Shown here one piece after another: positions 12,095 to 22,295 of a stretch of DNA of 64,000 bases. The stretch covers positions 6,595,001 to 6,659,000 of the forward strand of contig JAULSR010000001.1 in assembly GCA_030512295.1 (NCBI GenBank), given 5' to 3'. Every line of letters starts with the position of its first letter. Positions within the stretch are counted from its first letter, which is position 1. The notes beneath the pieces were generated by a model. That model had not been told where the DNA came from and searched no databases. It saw only the letters and a list, made by a program, of their open reading frames with translations. The translations under genes and the position numbers were made by a program. Source of the DNA: Bombardia bombarda. Its lineage: Eukaryota > Ascomycota > Sordariomycetes > Sordariales > Lasiosphaeriaceae.

Positions 12095-13293
12095 TCAGCA
12101 AGACTGATACAAGAGCAATGGCTCGCCCACGTTGCTGATCTCGGGAATTGTGCACTTTAGGTCAAATGCCTTTGATAGCACAATCTTGAAAATCTAGGGG
12201 AATAAATCAGAACTTGTCACTGAAATATAGATGAAATGTGTAAACACTTACCTTTTGGACGTTGATGCTGTGACTTGTGCTGCTGAAGATCAATGCCGCG
12301 CGCATCGCCTTGGCAAAGCGCCGAGCCTGCATTGGGGAACCAAGTCAGCTTACAAATTCAACCACCGTAGGATAGGATTTGCCAGAACCGTTATGATAGC
12401 GCACTTACCTGGTTCGAAATCTCCTCTTGCTCCTCCCTTGACAAATTGACAAAGTGGTCATACTTTGTGCCCACCAGCACGGGGATCGCCGTCTTGTTGA
12501 ACCCCCGGCCCTGGCGATACCACTCCTTGATGCTGTTGAGCGTGCTCTTGCGGGTCAGGTCAAACATGAACAAGATAGCCACGGCGTCGTTGCACACGAG
12601 GGGCAGCATGTTGACAAACTCGCGCTGGCCGCCAAGGTCCCAGATGCTGAAGGTGATCTCGGTGTTGCGGATGCTGATGGTCTTCTCCATGAAGTTGACG
12701 CCCAGCGTCTGGATGTAGTCCTCGTCCCAGCTGCCCTCGACATACTTGACCATCAAGCTGGTCTTGCCGATCTGGGCGTCGCCCACCATGCCCACCTTGA
12801 TCACCACGTGGTTGCGTCCGTTTGTGCCCTGCTCACTTGGCGCACCACCGGCTGCTGACCCCGCCGCGGTGCCCGTCCCGTTGCTCCCTGCGCGTGAGGC
12901 GTGGTCGGCTCCTCCTCCGTAAGCGGCGCCGCCATGCCCCGACAGGCCCGAGGGCGGCCGTGATATCGATGGCTGGGCGATGGGCGGGGTGGTATACCGG
13001 GCATTGGGGTCCATGTCCATGTTGTTGTTATCGCCAGCGGGGTGGGTGAACATAGGGTCTGCAGGGGGCTGTTGGTACGTCATGTTGTTGTCGGATGGGT
13101 AGTGGGAGCGCGGCGAGACGGGCAAGTCCTGGTCGTGGAGGTGAGATTGCATGTGGGGTTGATCGTGGTAGAGGTGATTCTGGTCTGAGGGCGAGGAGAG
13201 TGTGGGCGGGGCGTCAAAGACGCCGAGGGTGTCGTCGTGAACATCGACGGGAGCCGCTTGGTCGTGGTCGGGGTCAGGGTCGGGATGGTCCAT
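12095..13293 (-). CDS. spg1: Spg1/Tem1 Ras-like GTPase of the septation/mitotic exit network
   Basis: Small GTPase that starts the septation initiation network at spindle pole bodies (Spg1 in fission yeast, Tem1 in budding yeast). Exons are 13293-12409, 12326-12252 and 12193-12095. Introns 12408-12327 and 12251-12194 both have GTAAGT donors, and the frame closes to 352 residues. The G-boxes are clear: GDAQIGKTS from about residue 170, WDLGGQ and TKYD; YIQTLGVNFMEKTI is diagnostic of the Spg1/Tem1 subfamily. The C-terminus FDLKCTIPEI is also typical. About 155 residues of Asp/His/Pro/Gly-rich, probably disordered N-terminal extension precede the GTPase domain. The start is the first ATG (MDHPDPDPDHDQ). 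An upstream non-ATG extension is open but lacks support. Confidence 0.92.
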
Positions 13294-14381
13294 GACTATG
13301 GTGTCCAGGGCGTCGTGAAACTGGGCAGGAGACCCCGCGGAAAAGGTTGAGGAATCCAGGGTGACGGCGGACTGTGGGGGAGGTGCACGGCTGGCGCGGG
13401 CGGAAAGTAAAGTAGGCCTCCCAGATGCGCAAAAAAAAGGCAAGGCGCGGCGGGCGGGCAGCAGTAGTCGAGACCAGAAGCTTGCCTAGCAATCTAGTTG
13501 TCGAGAGATGAGCGGTGGGAGAGTTGGGAGAGTGGGAGAGTGGAAGAGAGGGTCGGCGGTGGTCTCTGGACTAGCTCAATGACGACCTCATGGAAAGCTG
13601 GCGTCGGCAGTGGGGGTGAGACGAGCTGAGTCTAATTCCCCTCGATCAAGGCTCGAGGGTCCCGAGGGTCGAAATGCCTTATTACAGACTACTAATGCAA
13701 GACTGGCTGGTCGGGTGTCAGTGAAGAGGGTCCGCGACAAGCTTCTTCAGCAGTCAGACAGAAGCTGACAATAGAGGCCACAGACAAGCAGACACTTGGG
13801 TATGAAAAGAAATGCTCGAAATGAAGTAATTGGCAGTCTGCCCAGAAGATGCCGAGATTCCAGGCGCAAGATTGGGGATGGAAAGTGGCAGATGGAACCT
13901 GGAGACTGGAATGGGAATGGGCCGGGATGCTGCTGCACTGGCAGTTGTAGTGCTCGCGTAGCTCCCTTTTGGCCAATGTTCCGCACTGGGGGGTTCGGGT
14001 GCTAGGTAGGGGGCCTCGATTCGATCGGAGGGAGAGGAAGCCCCCCGGGCCACGAGCCACGAAGGCGCTAGGCACTTGAGATGCGCGTAACTGGAACCCG
14101 CCTGTGCTGTGGCCTGCTGGTTCCACGGCAATAGGTCACCCGACTTGTCCGTCTCCAGCTGTCGACCATCCAGTTGTCCACCGAGAAGCCACAGCTGCCC
14201 GAGTACTTGTGTACAGGTAAAGTGCAGCTTCCCATTCGACGCGGGCGAGGCGAGCGAGACGCGACGCGACATGCCTAACCGCCCGAGGTGACAAAGAGAC
14301 GGACGGCAATGCAAGACAAGGGACGAATGCCACATTATATAAAAAGATGCCGGGCAGGCCTTGTCTTGTTGTGAGCAGAAC
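13294..14381. other. intergenic, upstream of spg1
   Basis: About 1.1 kb, the likely spg1 promoter and 5' leader plus the region before the kinase pseudogene. Long antisense open frames at 13754-14401 show no family features. A TATATAAA-like element lies at about 14335-14343, some 40 bp before the kinase ATG. Confidence 0.4.
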
Positions 14382-15683
14382 ATGCCAACAACGACATTCA
14401 ATCAGAGTGCACGAACAACTAAATCAAGACCCCAATTTCCCTTATTACGTCATAGGGCCCAGCAATGTCAGTGTGGTGATCTCGAGCCTGGTCCCAACAG
14501 CCCTCATGAGCAAATCCAAACCCTTCTTTCCACTGCAAATATCCAGCAGCTTCAAAAGGCAGCGCTCCTCGCCCGCATCGGCCAGGGCAAAGCGGCGCAC
14601 CCAGACATATCGTGCGCTATCGATACCTCTTGCTTCACCTACGGGTTCAACAATGTTGTGCTGGAGGTCTCATTTTCCGACCATGTATACTGGCTTGCAA
14701 AGACCCAGCACGTCTCGATAAACGCGTCGGAAGCCACCGAAAATGCTATGTACATGTCGAATGAGATCGCAACAATGAGGACAACCAAGAATCGAACAAG
14801 TACACCGGTCCCGCAAGTTTTCGCTTACGATTGCTCACCGTCCAATGAAGTAGGGTATCCTTACATTCTAATGGAATTCCTACATGGCCGGACTCTTGGA
14901 GGCACAATTGTTTCGCAAGTTCCGCCTGAGCATCACCCAAAAGTTGCAAGACAACTAGCAGATGTCTTATTCTAACTCTAGGGACTGGCCTTTGATCGTC
15001 TTGGCTGACTCTGGTGCGGTGCAGACGGTGACGGGCCTCCCGAAATTATTCCTCTTAGCCCTGGCGATGATGACGATGACGCATATTCGCCCAGCTCAAC
15101 CTCAAAAACATCTCTCGAGTGGTTCTATACGGACCGGCAAGAGAGCAATAGAATGGTTCTCGACCTTCATCCTCAAGATCCGGAGTGGAATACAGCTTGT
15201 TGGGTTTTGAAGACGGCTTTGCCCCATATCATCGTCGAAGACCGCGTCCATGGCCCTTTCCCTCTCTGCCACGTCGACCTACATCACGGAAACATTCTGT
15301 TCGATGACGGCTTCAATTTGACTGCCGTGCTTGACTGGAGCCAGGCACAAACGGTTCCGCTGGAGCGCTTGGCAGTTTCTCCAGAGTTCATCACGTTTCC
15401 GGGAATCTCAGAAGAGAGAAACCAAAAGATACTTGACTTTCGATCTCTTGTACGCGAACATCTTCAGCACTTGGAGAAAACAGAGTGCTCGGCTGATAAG
15501 ATCTCACCAACACCACTCTTCCACGTCTTCGGGTCCAAGAGAGCCGATATAACCAATCGATGCACATATAGTCGTCCGCAACGTGCTTTGTGGGATGGGC
15601 GGATGGTAGCCCGCTTGATGTACGGAGATGGTATTGCAAGGGAACAACTTGTGTGTGTATATGGGGAATTGGAGATTTACTAG
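14382..15683 (+). pseudogene. APH-family phosphotransferase (kinase-like), three clustered in-frame stops
   Basis: Relative of the fungal aminoglycoside-phosphotransferase/choline-kinase-like family; the substrate is unknown. ATG 14382 opens a frame with FTYGFNNVVLEVSF, the EIATMRTTKNRTSTPVP block, YPYILMEFLHGRTL and VARQLADVLF. After the stops it continues with LAFDRLG, LWCG, SLEWFYTDRQ, the catalytic loop CHVDLHHGNILFD and the metal-binding-like LDWSQAQTVPLERLA. All of this lies in one reading frame. It is interrupted by TAA 14973-14975, TAG 14979-14981 and TGA 15006-15008, within 36 bp. Conserved sequence lies between the stops, so a simple intron does not remove them. CTAAC followed by TCTAG resembles a splice end, but no donor keeps the frame. 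No other break is seen, so decay looks recent. Each stop could derive from CAA, CAG or CGA by C-to-T. Confidence 0.82.
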
Positions 15684-15918
15684 ACTCTATCTGGCCGGTA
15701 TCAGTATCGGCTACTAAGCTGTCATGGTGCATTCCCGTCCTCAAACTGAGGCCCTTCCGAACTGATAGTCACAATATAAATATGTCTAGACAACTTAAGT
15801 CAAGCCATCCACCCTGCCACCTAACCCGAGACTCCAATTTTGTTGACCCGGATTGTAATTTGCCGTTGCGAACTGGCCTGATAACGAACTGCAGAAAGAA
15901 ATGCAACGGAAGAGAGGA

Positions 15919-16661
15919 CTACCAAACAATCTCTGGCGGCGTGCCCGACGAGTCGCTGTCAAACAAGCCTGTCTCAGTCTCCCGGGGACCATCGTCTATC
16001 ACTTCCCCATCTGCGTCTCACTGTTTATTGTTCTCCAACTCCATTCATTGTTTCGTAACGGCGTCAAATGTACGCATCTTGAGAGATGGAGGAAGTGTGT
16101 GCGACATGACTCTGACCATCCGGGGATTGCTCATTCGGGATGCCAGTGCTATCGCCTGGCTCTCGATAACCCCTTTCAATTCCAAGAACGTCTCGCCAGC
16201 ACCGGGATGACAGCGGGCTGGATAACGGTATGCTGTGACGTTTTCGGACAGCTCTGACAGGCTCAAGTTGATGATAAGCTCTTCGGGCTTAAGGGACTCA
16301 TCGTCCGTTGGAGGCTCCAGCAGACTCTCGCAAATGGTATCCATTCGGCAGCGGAGCCGTCGTAATGATGGAAGCAAACGATTGATTGAGCAGCAGAGAT
16401 GGTCATTTTTGCCTGGCTGGCACAGTGGATGAGCTCCTCATGAGGACTGCTTCATTCTCCGTAAACCTCATGAGTGAATCTACTGTCAACTCAAGATCCC
16501 CGACGAAGATCTGCTAGGCCAAATTATACTGCTGCTTCGAGATCGTGAGGCGGGATACATTTCGGCGGAAGAATTCCGGTCCCACGTAGTTTAGAATGTA
16601 GAGCAAAAGCTCAATAGGCAACTGGAGGAGCAACCTGGTAATCAGCACATTGTCATGTAAG
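15919..16661 (-). pseudogene. F-box protein relic
   Basis: F-box proteins recruit substrates to SCF ubiquitin ligases. The N-terminal piece has a recognisable F-box (LPIELLLYILNYVG, then RRNVSRLTISKQQYNLA). It is broken by TAG 16516-16514, TGA 16405-16403, a frameshift between about 16400 and 16350, TGA 16047-16045 and TGA 16020-16018, before the end at TAG 15921-15919. Family-like sequence continues after each break: DLELTVDSLMRF, SINRLLPSLRRLRC, AIALASRMSNPRMVRVMSHT, then DADGEVIDDG and an acidic tail. No in-frame ATG is visible close upstream of the F-box, so the 5' end is lost or lies in an unseen exon. The piece is antisense to and just downstream of the broken kinase, in the same decayed block. 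Confidence 0.7.
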
Positions 16662-17642
16662 CGGGATGGAACTTGATTGAAAGCGGAGACAGTCAAAATT
16701 ACACAGTTTACCACGCCTTGCTGCCATTTGCTTCTGCTTATTACGTTGAGAAGGTCGCGAGTTACAGTACAAACTGTCAACCATACTCCATGTTCGGAGA
16801 AGGTACATTACGCACCATGTATTCGTATTGCAATAGTTAACGTATGCACCAAAAATGTAACTTTGTACCTAGAAAAGCTGCGAGGGTTAGGGTTTGGATG
16901 ATCAACTACAGCATATGTTGGTTGACTTACGGAGCCTACCTACCTATCCACGGAGCGCAAAACTCGTCATCACGATATAGACTGACATTGTTCTACGCTA
17001 ACCTGAACCTACGGATTGTCAAGAGGCTTGAGGTTGGTACAACGAAAGTCAGGGTAACTTCAATGGTGCTTAAAGACACCTTGTTGCTCGTCACATAGAA
17101 GCATCAGGCGATCAAAAAAACGTGCTGGTCACCAATAAACCCCCATTTTAATCGTAAAAGTGTCTTGTTGAGTGGTATTAACTACATAGCTATACGTATA
17201 CAGCGTCCACTCTCATCTGAACAAGCAAGGCTTCAAATCGTTGCTGTTACCGGGTTCCTTGGTCTAGGCCGACGAGTCTATGCACCACCACCCCTCCCCT
17301 CCCTCCATCCGTTCCGCCTGCCCGCCCATCCGCTATGAAAACAATCGCGTAAAAGAATATGACCGAGTAAAGAAAAGACATAGGAAAAAAATCGACCGCA
17401 ACGCCACATCATGGATGAATATAGTCTGGTTCGCCCTCCAGTTTTCCTCCCATCCGGAAAGGGCTCATGCAAAGCAAGCAAAGCAATAAAGATGCATCCT
17501 CCTTCCTCTCCCCTTTTCCTCTATTTCTCCCCACTCCGTGAGGGAACAAAACCAAAGCATCATGCAGGAATAATAGCAATAAATGTGGGCGAAAATCTCG
17601 CCACGTATAAATATGTTGATCCGCTGTCAGATATAGCAGCAC
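16662..17642. other. intergenic, 3' of the PNUTS-like gene
   Basis: About 980 bp, partly AT-rich. No gene is recognisable. It probably holds the 3' UTR of the PNUTS-like gene on the right. Confidence 0.4.
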
Positions 17643-20600
17643 TTAATCGTGCCGAAATGTACACTTGTCGCCCTTGGCACACGCCCCCCTGGCATAGAAG
17701 CTGCATTGCTTTGTACCGATGAGGCTGCGGTTGATGCCGCGAAGATGCTCTGGGATATCGGCCGCCTGAGATTTTGACGTTGATTCCCAGGGGCCACCGT
17801 TGGATCCTCCACCGCCGCGGGTATGGTGATCGCGTTCGCCTGTGGGTCGGCTGCTGCTGTTGCTACCGCTGTTGGCACCAGCATTGTTGTTGCTTCCATA
17901 ACCGTCGCGCTCGTGCTGAGGTGGCTGCCCGTAATTCTGGCCATATGCCTGGGAATAAGTAGTCGTGGGTAAGCCAGCAGCAGTGACCGTGGGATTTCCT
18001 GATGCCTGGCCAGGTATCTGCCCTTGCGCCCATTTCATAATAGACAGCAGATACTCAGCCCCCTGTGGGTCATTCGCCACGGGAAGAGCCGCCTGCCCCT
18101 GCCCCTGGCCGTTGTTAGCGAGGGCAGCTACCAGAGCCTGAATCTGGTCTGTAGAGTCTGCCGAGGCTGCTTGTGGTTGGCCAACGTTGGACTGATTGCC
18201 AAGGGCTGCAAGAATGGCCGAAAGCTGGTTACCGGCATCCGCACTTTGGTGTTGTGGGTCTGCCACTGGAGCGGCCAGGTACGGGTTGACGGCTTGGGTA
18301 TACACATTTTGCTGCTGCCCGTACCACGCCTGTTGTTGCTGCTGCGGTTGACCTCCAGCTTGCTGAGCATAATACTGTGCCCAAGCTGCTGAGTAATCAG
18401 GTGCTGCCGCCGTTGCTGTTGTAGCCGTAGGAGGCGTAGCTGCCTCTGTCATGACAACATCTTCAGCGGGTTTATTAGGCTGATGAGTAACTGCAGCTCG
18501 CGGAAACTGCTCAACAGTCTCTTCTACATAGTCGGCCGCCTTCTGAACTTCAGGATCGGGATAATCGCGCCGTCGCACCGTCTTGGGACGATCTGCATCA
18601 TAAGGCTCGCGGTCCTGGTAGTTTCTGACTCTGTCCGAGATAACAAGTAGGTATGTTTGCTGATCTCGAGTTTCGGCCATGGCGGGATCAAAGTTGATGC
18701 GAAGAACTTCAGGCTTCGGAGTTGGCTGTCCCTGGTACGTGTCTGCTATGGAATTGACCGACTTTAAAACCCTAGTAAAATCGGCATAATCAGGGTTGGA
18801 CTGCGCAGCCAGCCGCGACTGGGAATCACGCACCGCGCGCAATAACCCCAATTCGCTGCGATCTTTCGCCCGCTGCTCGACTTCATCGTACTCAGCTGTC
18901 TGAGGCAGGTGAACGTCGGCCCCGGAAGAACCTTCGTCAAGCAGCGTGGGTTCGTAAGGAGGAGACTTGGGCGTTGGAGGTATGTCTGACGGGTCGGTAT
19001 AGATCACCATAAGCTCCTTTGCCTCCCGGTCTTCCATAAACCTTTGCCCTTCGGTTTGGAACGATTTGGCCCCGCCGCGTGAAGCGAATGTCTCCACCCG
19101 CTTGTCGTGCGGAATGACGCTCAGGTCAATCGCTGAGGGTTCCTCCCAAGGTCGAATCTCGCCAGCATGACCCTTCTTCAGCGCCATACCCTCCATCTTG
19201 TCCTTGCTATCTGATCTGACATCCCGGCCTGCAGCGCCTGGACGACCGCCAAACTCTTCAGGATCTCGGGTGAACTCGCGTACTTCGACAAGGCGATCAT
19301 CAGCCCGAAATGTGACCTTGAGGTTGAGTCTGCGGCGTTCTTCCTTGCGGAGACGACGAGCTTTCTGCTCCTCTGTCTCGTCGGGATCAGGTGTTGAGAC
19401 AGGAGTCGGTACAGATGCCTTCACCTTTTTAGGCTCCGCAATCTCAGCTAGCAGAGCAGCGAATCTCGAGGGGCCAGACTGAGATGTCTCGGTGGCCTTG
19501 GATTTGGGCGCCTTGGCGGACTCGACTGCTGAAGATGCGGTTTGCGACGCCTGAGGTCTGGAGATTGGTAGTTTGGGACCCTCGGCCTTAAGTTGCTGGG
19601 ATTTTGAGAGCGGATCTAGCTTGACTGATGTTTTTGTTGCCTCAGACTTAGCGGGATCAGGCTTTTGAGCTGGCTTCGACAATGTGCGTACCGCCTTGCC
19701 AGGAAGCAGGAGCCCAGGTCGAGGCTTTGGTTGGCTAGTTGTGGTTGAAAGTAGCGGAGATGCAGTCGATGATTTGGACGAGGGAGTCTTGATGGTGGTC
19801 GATGGTAGCTTTGTAGCGGCTGAGGCCATTTTCCCATTACTCGCAAGGCTGGAAGTAGATGGCTTTGTCTCGGTGGTTGGCTTCTTGGATACCCGCGATT
19901 CCCCAGCATCATCTTCTCGCGGCCTCTTGCTTCCTAACGAGCCTGATGGTGTCCGACTGGGCGCTTTCGCACCTTTTCGCACCTCACCGCCAGGCCCATT
20001 TTCTTTCAACGGCGCTGCTTTTGACTCAGCTGCAGAAGGCTCCTTATTGGCATTCTTTTCCGCGTTTGCAATTATCACAGCAATCAGACCCTTGACCTCT
20101 GAATCACCTTGTGCCTCAAGCTTGGCTTTCGTGGAGGGAAATTTCCAACTTTCCAGCCGGCTATGTCTCACATTCGTGAAGCAGCCAAGCAATCGAAGGA
20201 TGGCTTTAGCTAGCGGCGAGTTTGACTCCCCCCAATTGATCAGATGAATAAGGATATTAAGGAGACGGACAGGCAGAGTGGTCTTCTCCATCTTCCGTAA
20301 TATCCAGGGGTGTGCTCCTTTGACTCCTTCGTCGATTGCACACTGCAACTGACTTCTCAGCGGCTCAATTTCAGCACTAAGAGTAGCAAACTCCTTGTTA
20401 TATGTCGATGGGTTCTTTGCCCGAGCTTTTACAACCTTTCCAAACCTATCAAACGCGGGTGCATTCTTGAACTCTGTAGCTTTCTCGAGCAGCAACGTGT
20501 AATAGTCATCGTAGGTGTGCTGCATCACCGGTTGGTTGCTTTTATGTGACGGATGAAGACGCACCGACTCGGACGCCTTGATGGCGATGTTGGTGGGCTC

Positions 20601-22295
20601 CGGGGGCGCTTCCGTTCGTTTTGCCTAATACGGTATCAAGTCAGAACGTAACCGTTGTCATTTTACAGGATAATAAGTTACTCACATCTGTTGAAGAATC
20701 GCCTTTCGGCAGCTTTTTCCACCAGTCGACCGGAATTTCTAGATGTAATGTCAGCGGCTAGATTTCAAAGCATGGGAATCTGAGCACTCACCATTTCCTC
20801 CCCGCTTTAGCTCAATCTCCAACCTAATATCTGCCCTCTGTCGCTCCAGCTCATTATTGGCGGCCTGATAAGCATCTGCATGGTGACCAAGACTTTCTGC
20901 AGGAGTCCAACCCCGGGCCAGATCAGGAAATAACGGGTCTCTTCCACCTTTCGCAGCAAGCACTACATATCGCTTAGTTGGGGCGCCCTTCTTCAACTTC
21001 ACTGGTGCTTCACCGATCACAAGGTAGGGCACTCCAGACCAGGTTCCCTGTGGCCTTTCTTCGGCAGCATCCAGAAGCTGCCTGTCTACATGGAAAATGC
21101 CATTGGATACCGAGTTGTCGATCTGAGCACTTGACTGGGGCGGGGAGCCGGTAGTAACAGGACCGGTAGCAGTTCTGGCCTTCTTGACTGTGACTTTAGA
21201 CTCTGGCACTTCTGCAACCAAACGCCTCTTCGTACTGGGTATGATATTCTCTGAGGGCTGCACGGGCTGGTGTACAGTTTGAGACTGAGATGACATTGGA
21301 ATCGAAGGCGGTGGGATAGGCGTTTGCTGAGCGGGTATTTTGCGTTGGCGTACGGGGGGTTGCTGCGGGAGTGATTGCTGCGGTACTGACTGATGTGGTG
21401 CTGGCTGCTGTGATACAGGTTGCTGGGTTGTCTGTTGCGACGCTGTGGGCTTGGGAGCCATCGGTTGCGATACGACATGAGGACTCGCAGTGCTTCTTGG
21501 AACAGGTAATTCGGCAACTGATGCATGGTTCTGAGGCTGCTGCCCATTCATATACTGGACTTGAGCTTGCCGAACGTCAACTGGCTGATGAGCCTCGGCT
21601 TGATAGTTCTGAATGCCACCCGAGATCGGACCCTGAACAGAGGAGTAGGGAGAGGGCGATGCTCTAGGGCCTGGACCCTGTAGGTTGACTACCTGTGAGG
21701 ACGCCAAAGGGTTTTCGTATTCCTGGTGAGGGGCATATCCTGGAGATGGACCATGTATTCTCTGCCAGTGGGGAGGAACAGTTCCCTGAAGATAACCGTT
21801 TGCTGGACCTGCTTCATTGACGACGTGGCTGCTAAAAGGGTGGGAAATTGGCTCTTGGTTGTCAGACACTGGAAGGTGATGCTCCGGGTATTGATGAGGT
21901 TGCGGTATATCGACAAGGGCAAATCGACTCTCAACCGTCCGGCTGACATCATTCTGAGGATGACTTGCATAGTATCCTTGAGACAAAGGGCCTTCATGGC
22001 CGTACGGCATTGTCGTAGAGGCGGGGCCAGGCCATCCCTCGTTCGGGGGCTGGTAGTAGTCAAACGAGCGGTAGATATCAGGCTGGGCGTCCTGACCGGC
22101 CAGCTGAGGATTTATCTGAGAATTAGACCCAAGGTAGCTATCCGGGTTATGATAGCTGGCATCTGGGCCATGGCCGTGGGTGTGGCCCGGGTTTGGGTCA
22201 TAGCCAAGGGGGCCGCCATTAAATTGATGATGATCCCAGTTTTCGCTAAAATTGTTTGGATCCCATTCGATTCCGTTTGCATGGCTTTGGTCCAT
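17643..22295 (-). CDS. ppn1: PNUTS/Ppn1-like protein phosphatase 1 regulatory subunit
   Basis: Likely nuclear PP1-targeting subunit acting with the cleavage/polyadenylation and transcription-termination machinery. Exons are 22295-20792, 20738-20686 and 20624-17643. Introns 20791-20739 and 20685-20625 both begin GTGAGT, and the frame closes to 1,512 residues. The first about 400 residues are Pro/Gln/His-rich and disordered. A helical TFIIS-N/LW-type bundle follows around residues 600-700 (LLNILIHLINWGESNSPLAK). A PP1-docking RVxF-type motif KVTF lies at about residue 955, followed by RADDRLVEVREF, which resembles the human PNUTS motif context. The extreme C-terminus has a CCCH zinc finger, C-x7-C-x5-C-x3-H (CSFYARGACAKGDKCTFRH). 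The order TFIIS-N, RVxF, CCCH is the PNUTS architecture. The name rests on that order, not on an alignment. The start is the first ATG (MDQSHANG). Confidence 0.8.

Noticed and set aside
13754..14401. 215-codon minus-strand frame between spg1 and the kinase pseudogene
   Set aside because: No family features, overlaps a promoter-like region, and composition is not protein-like.
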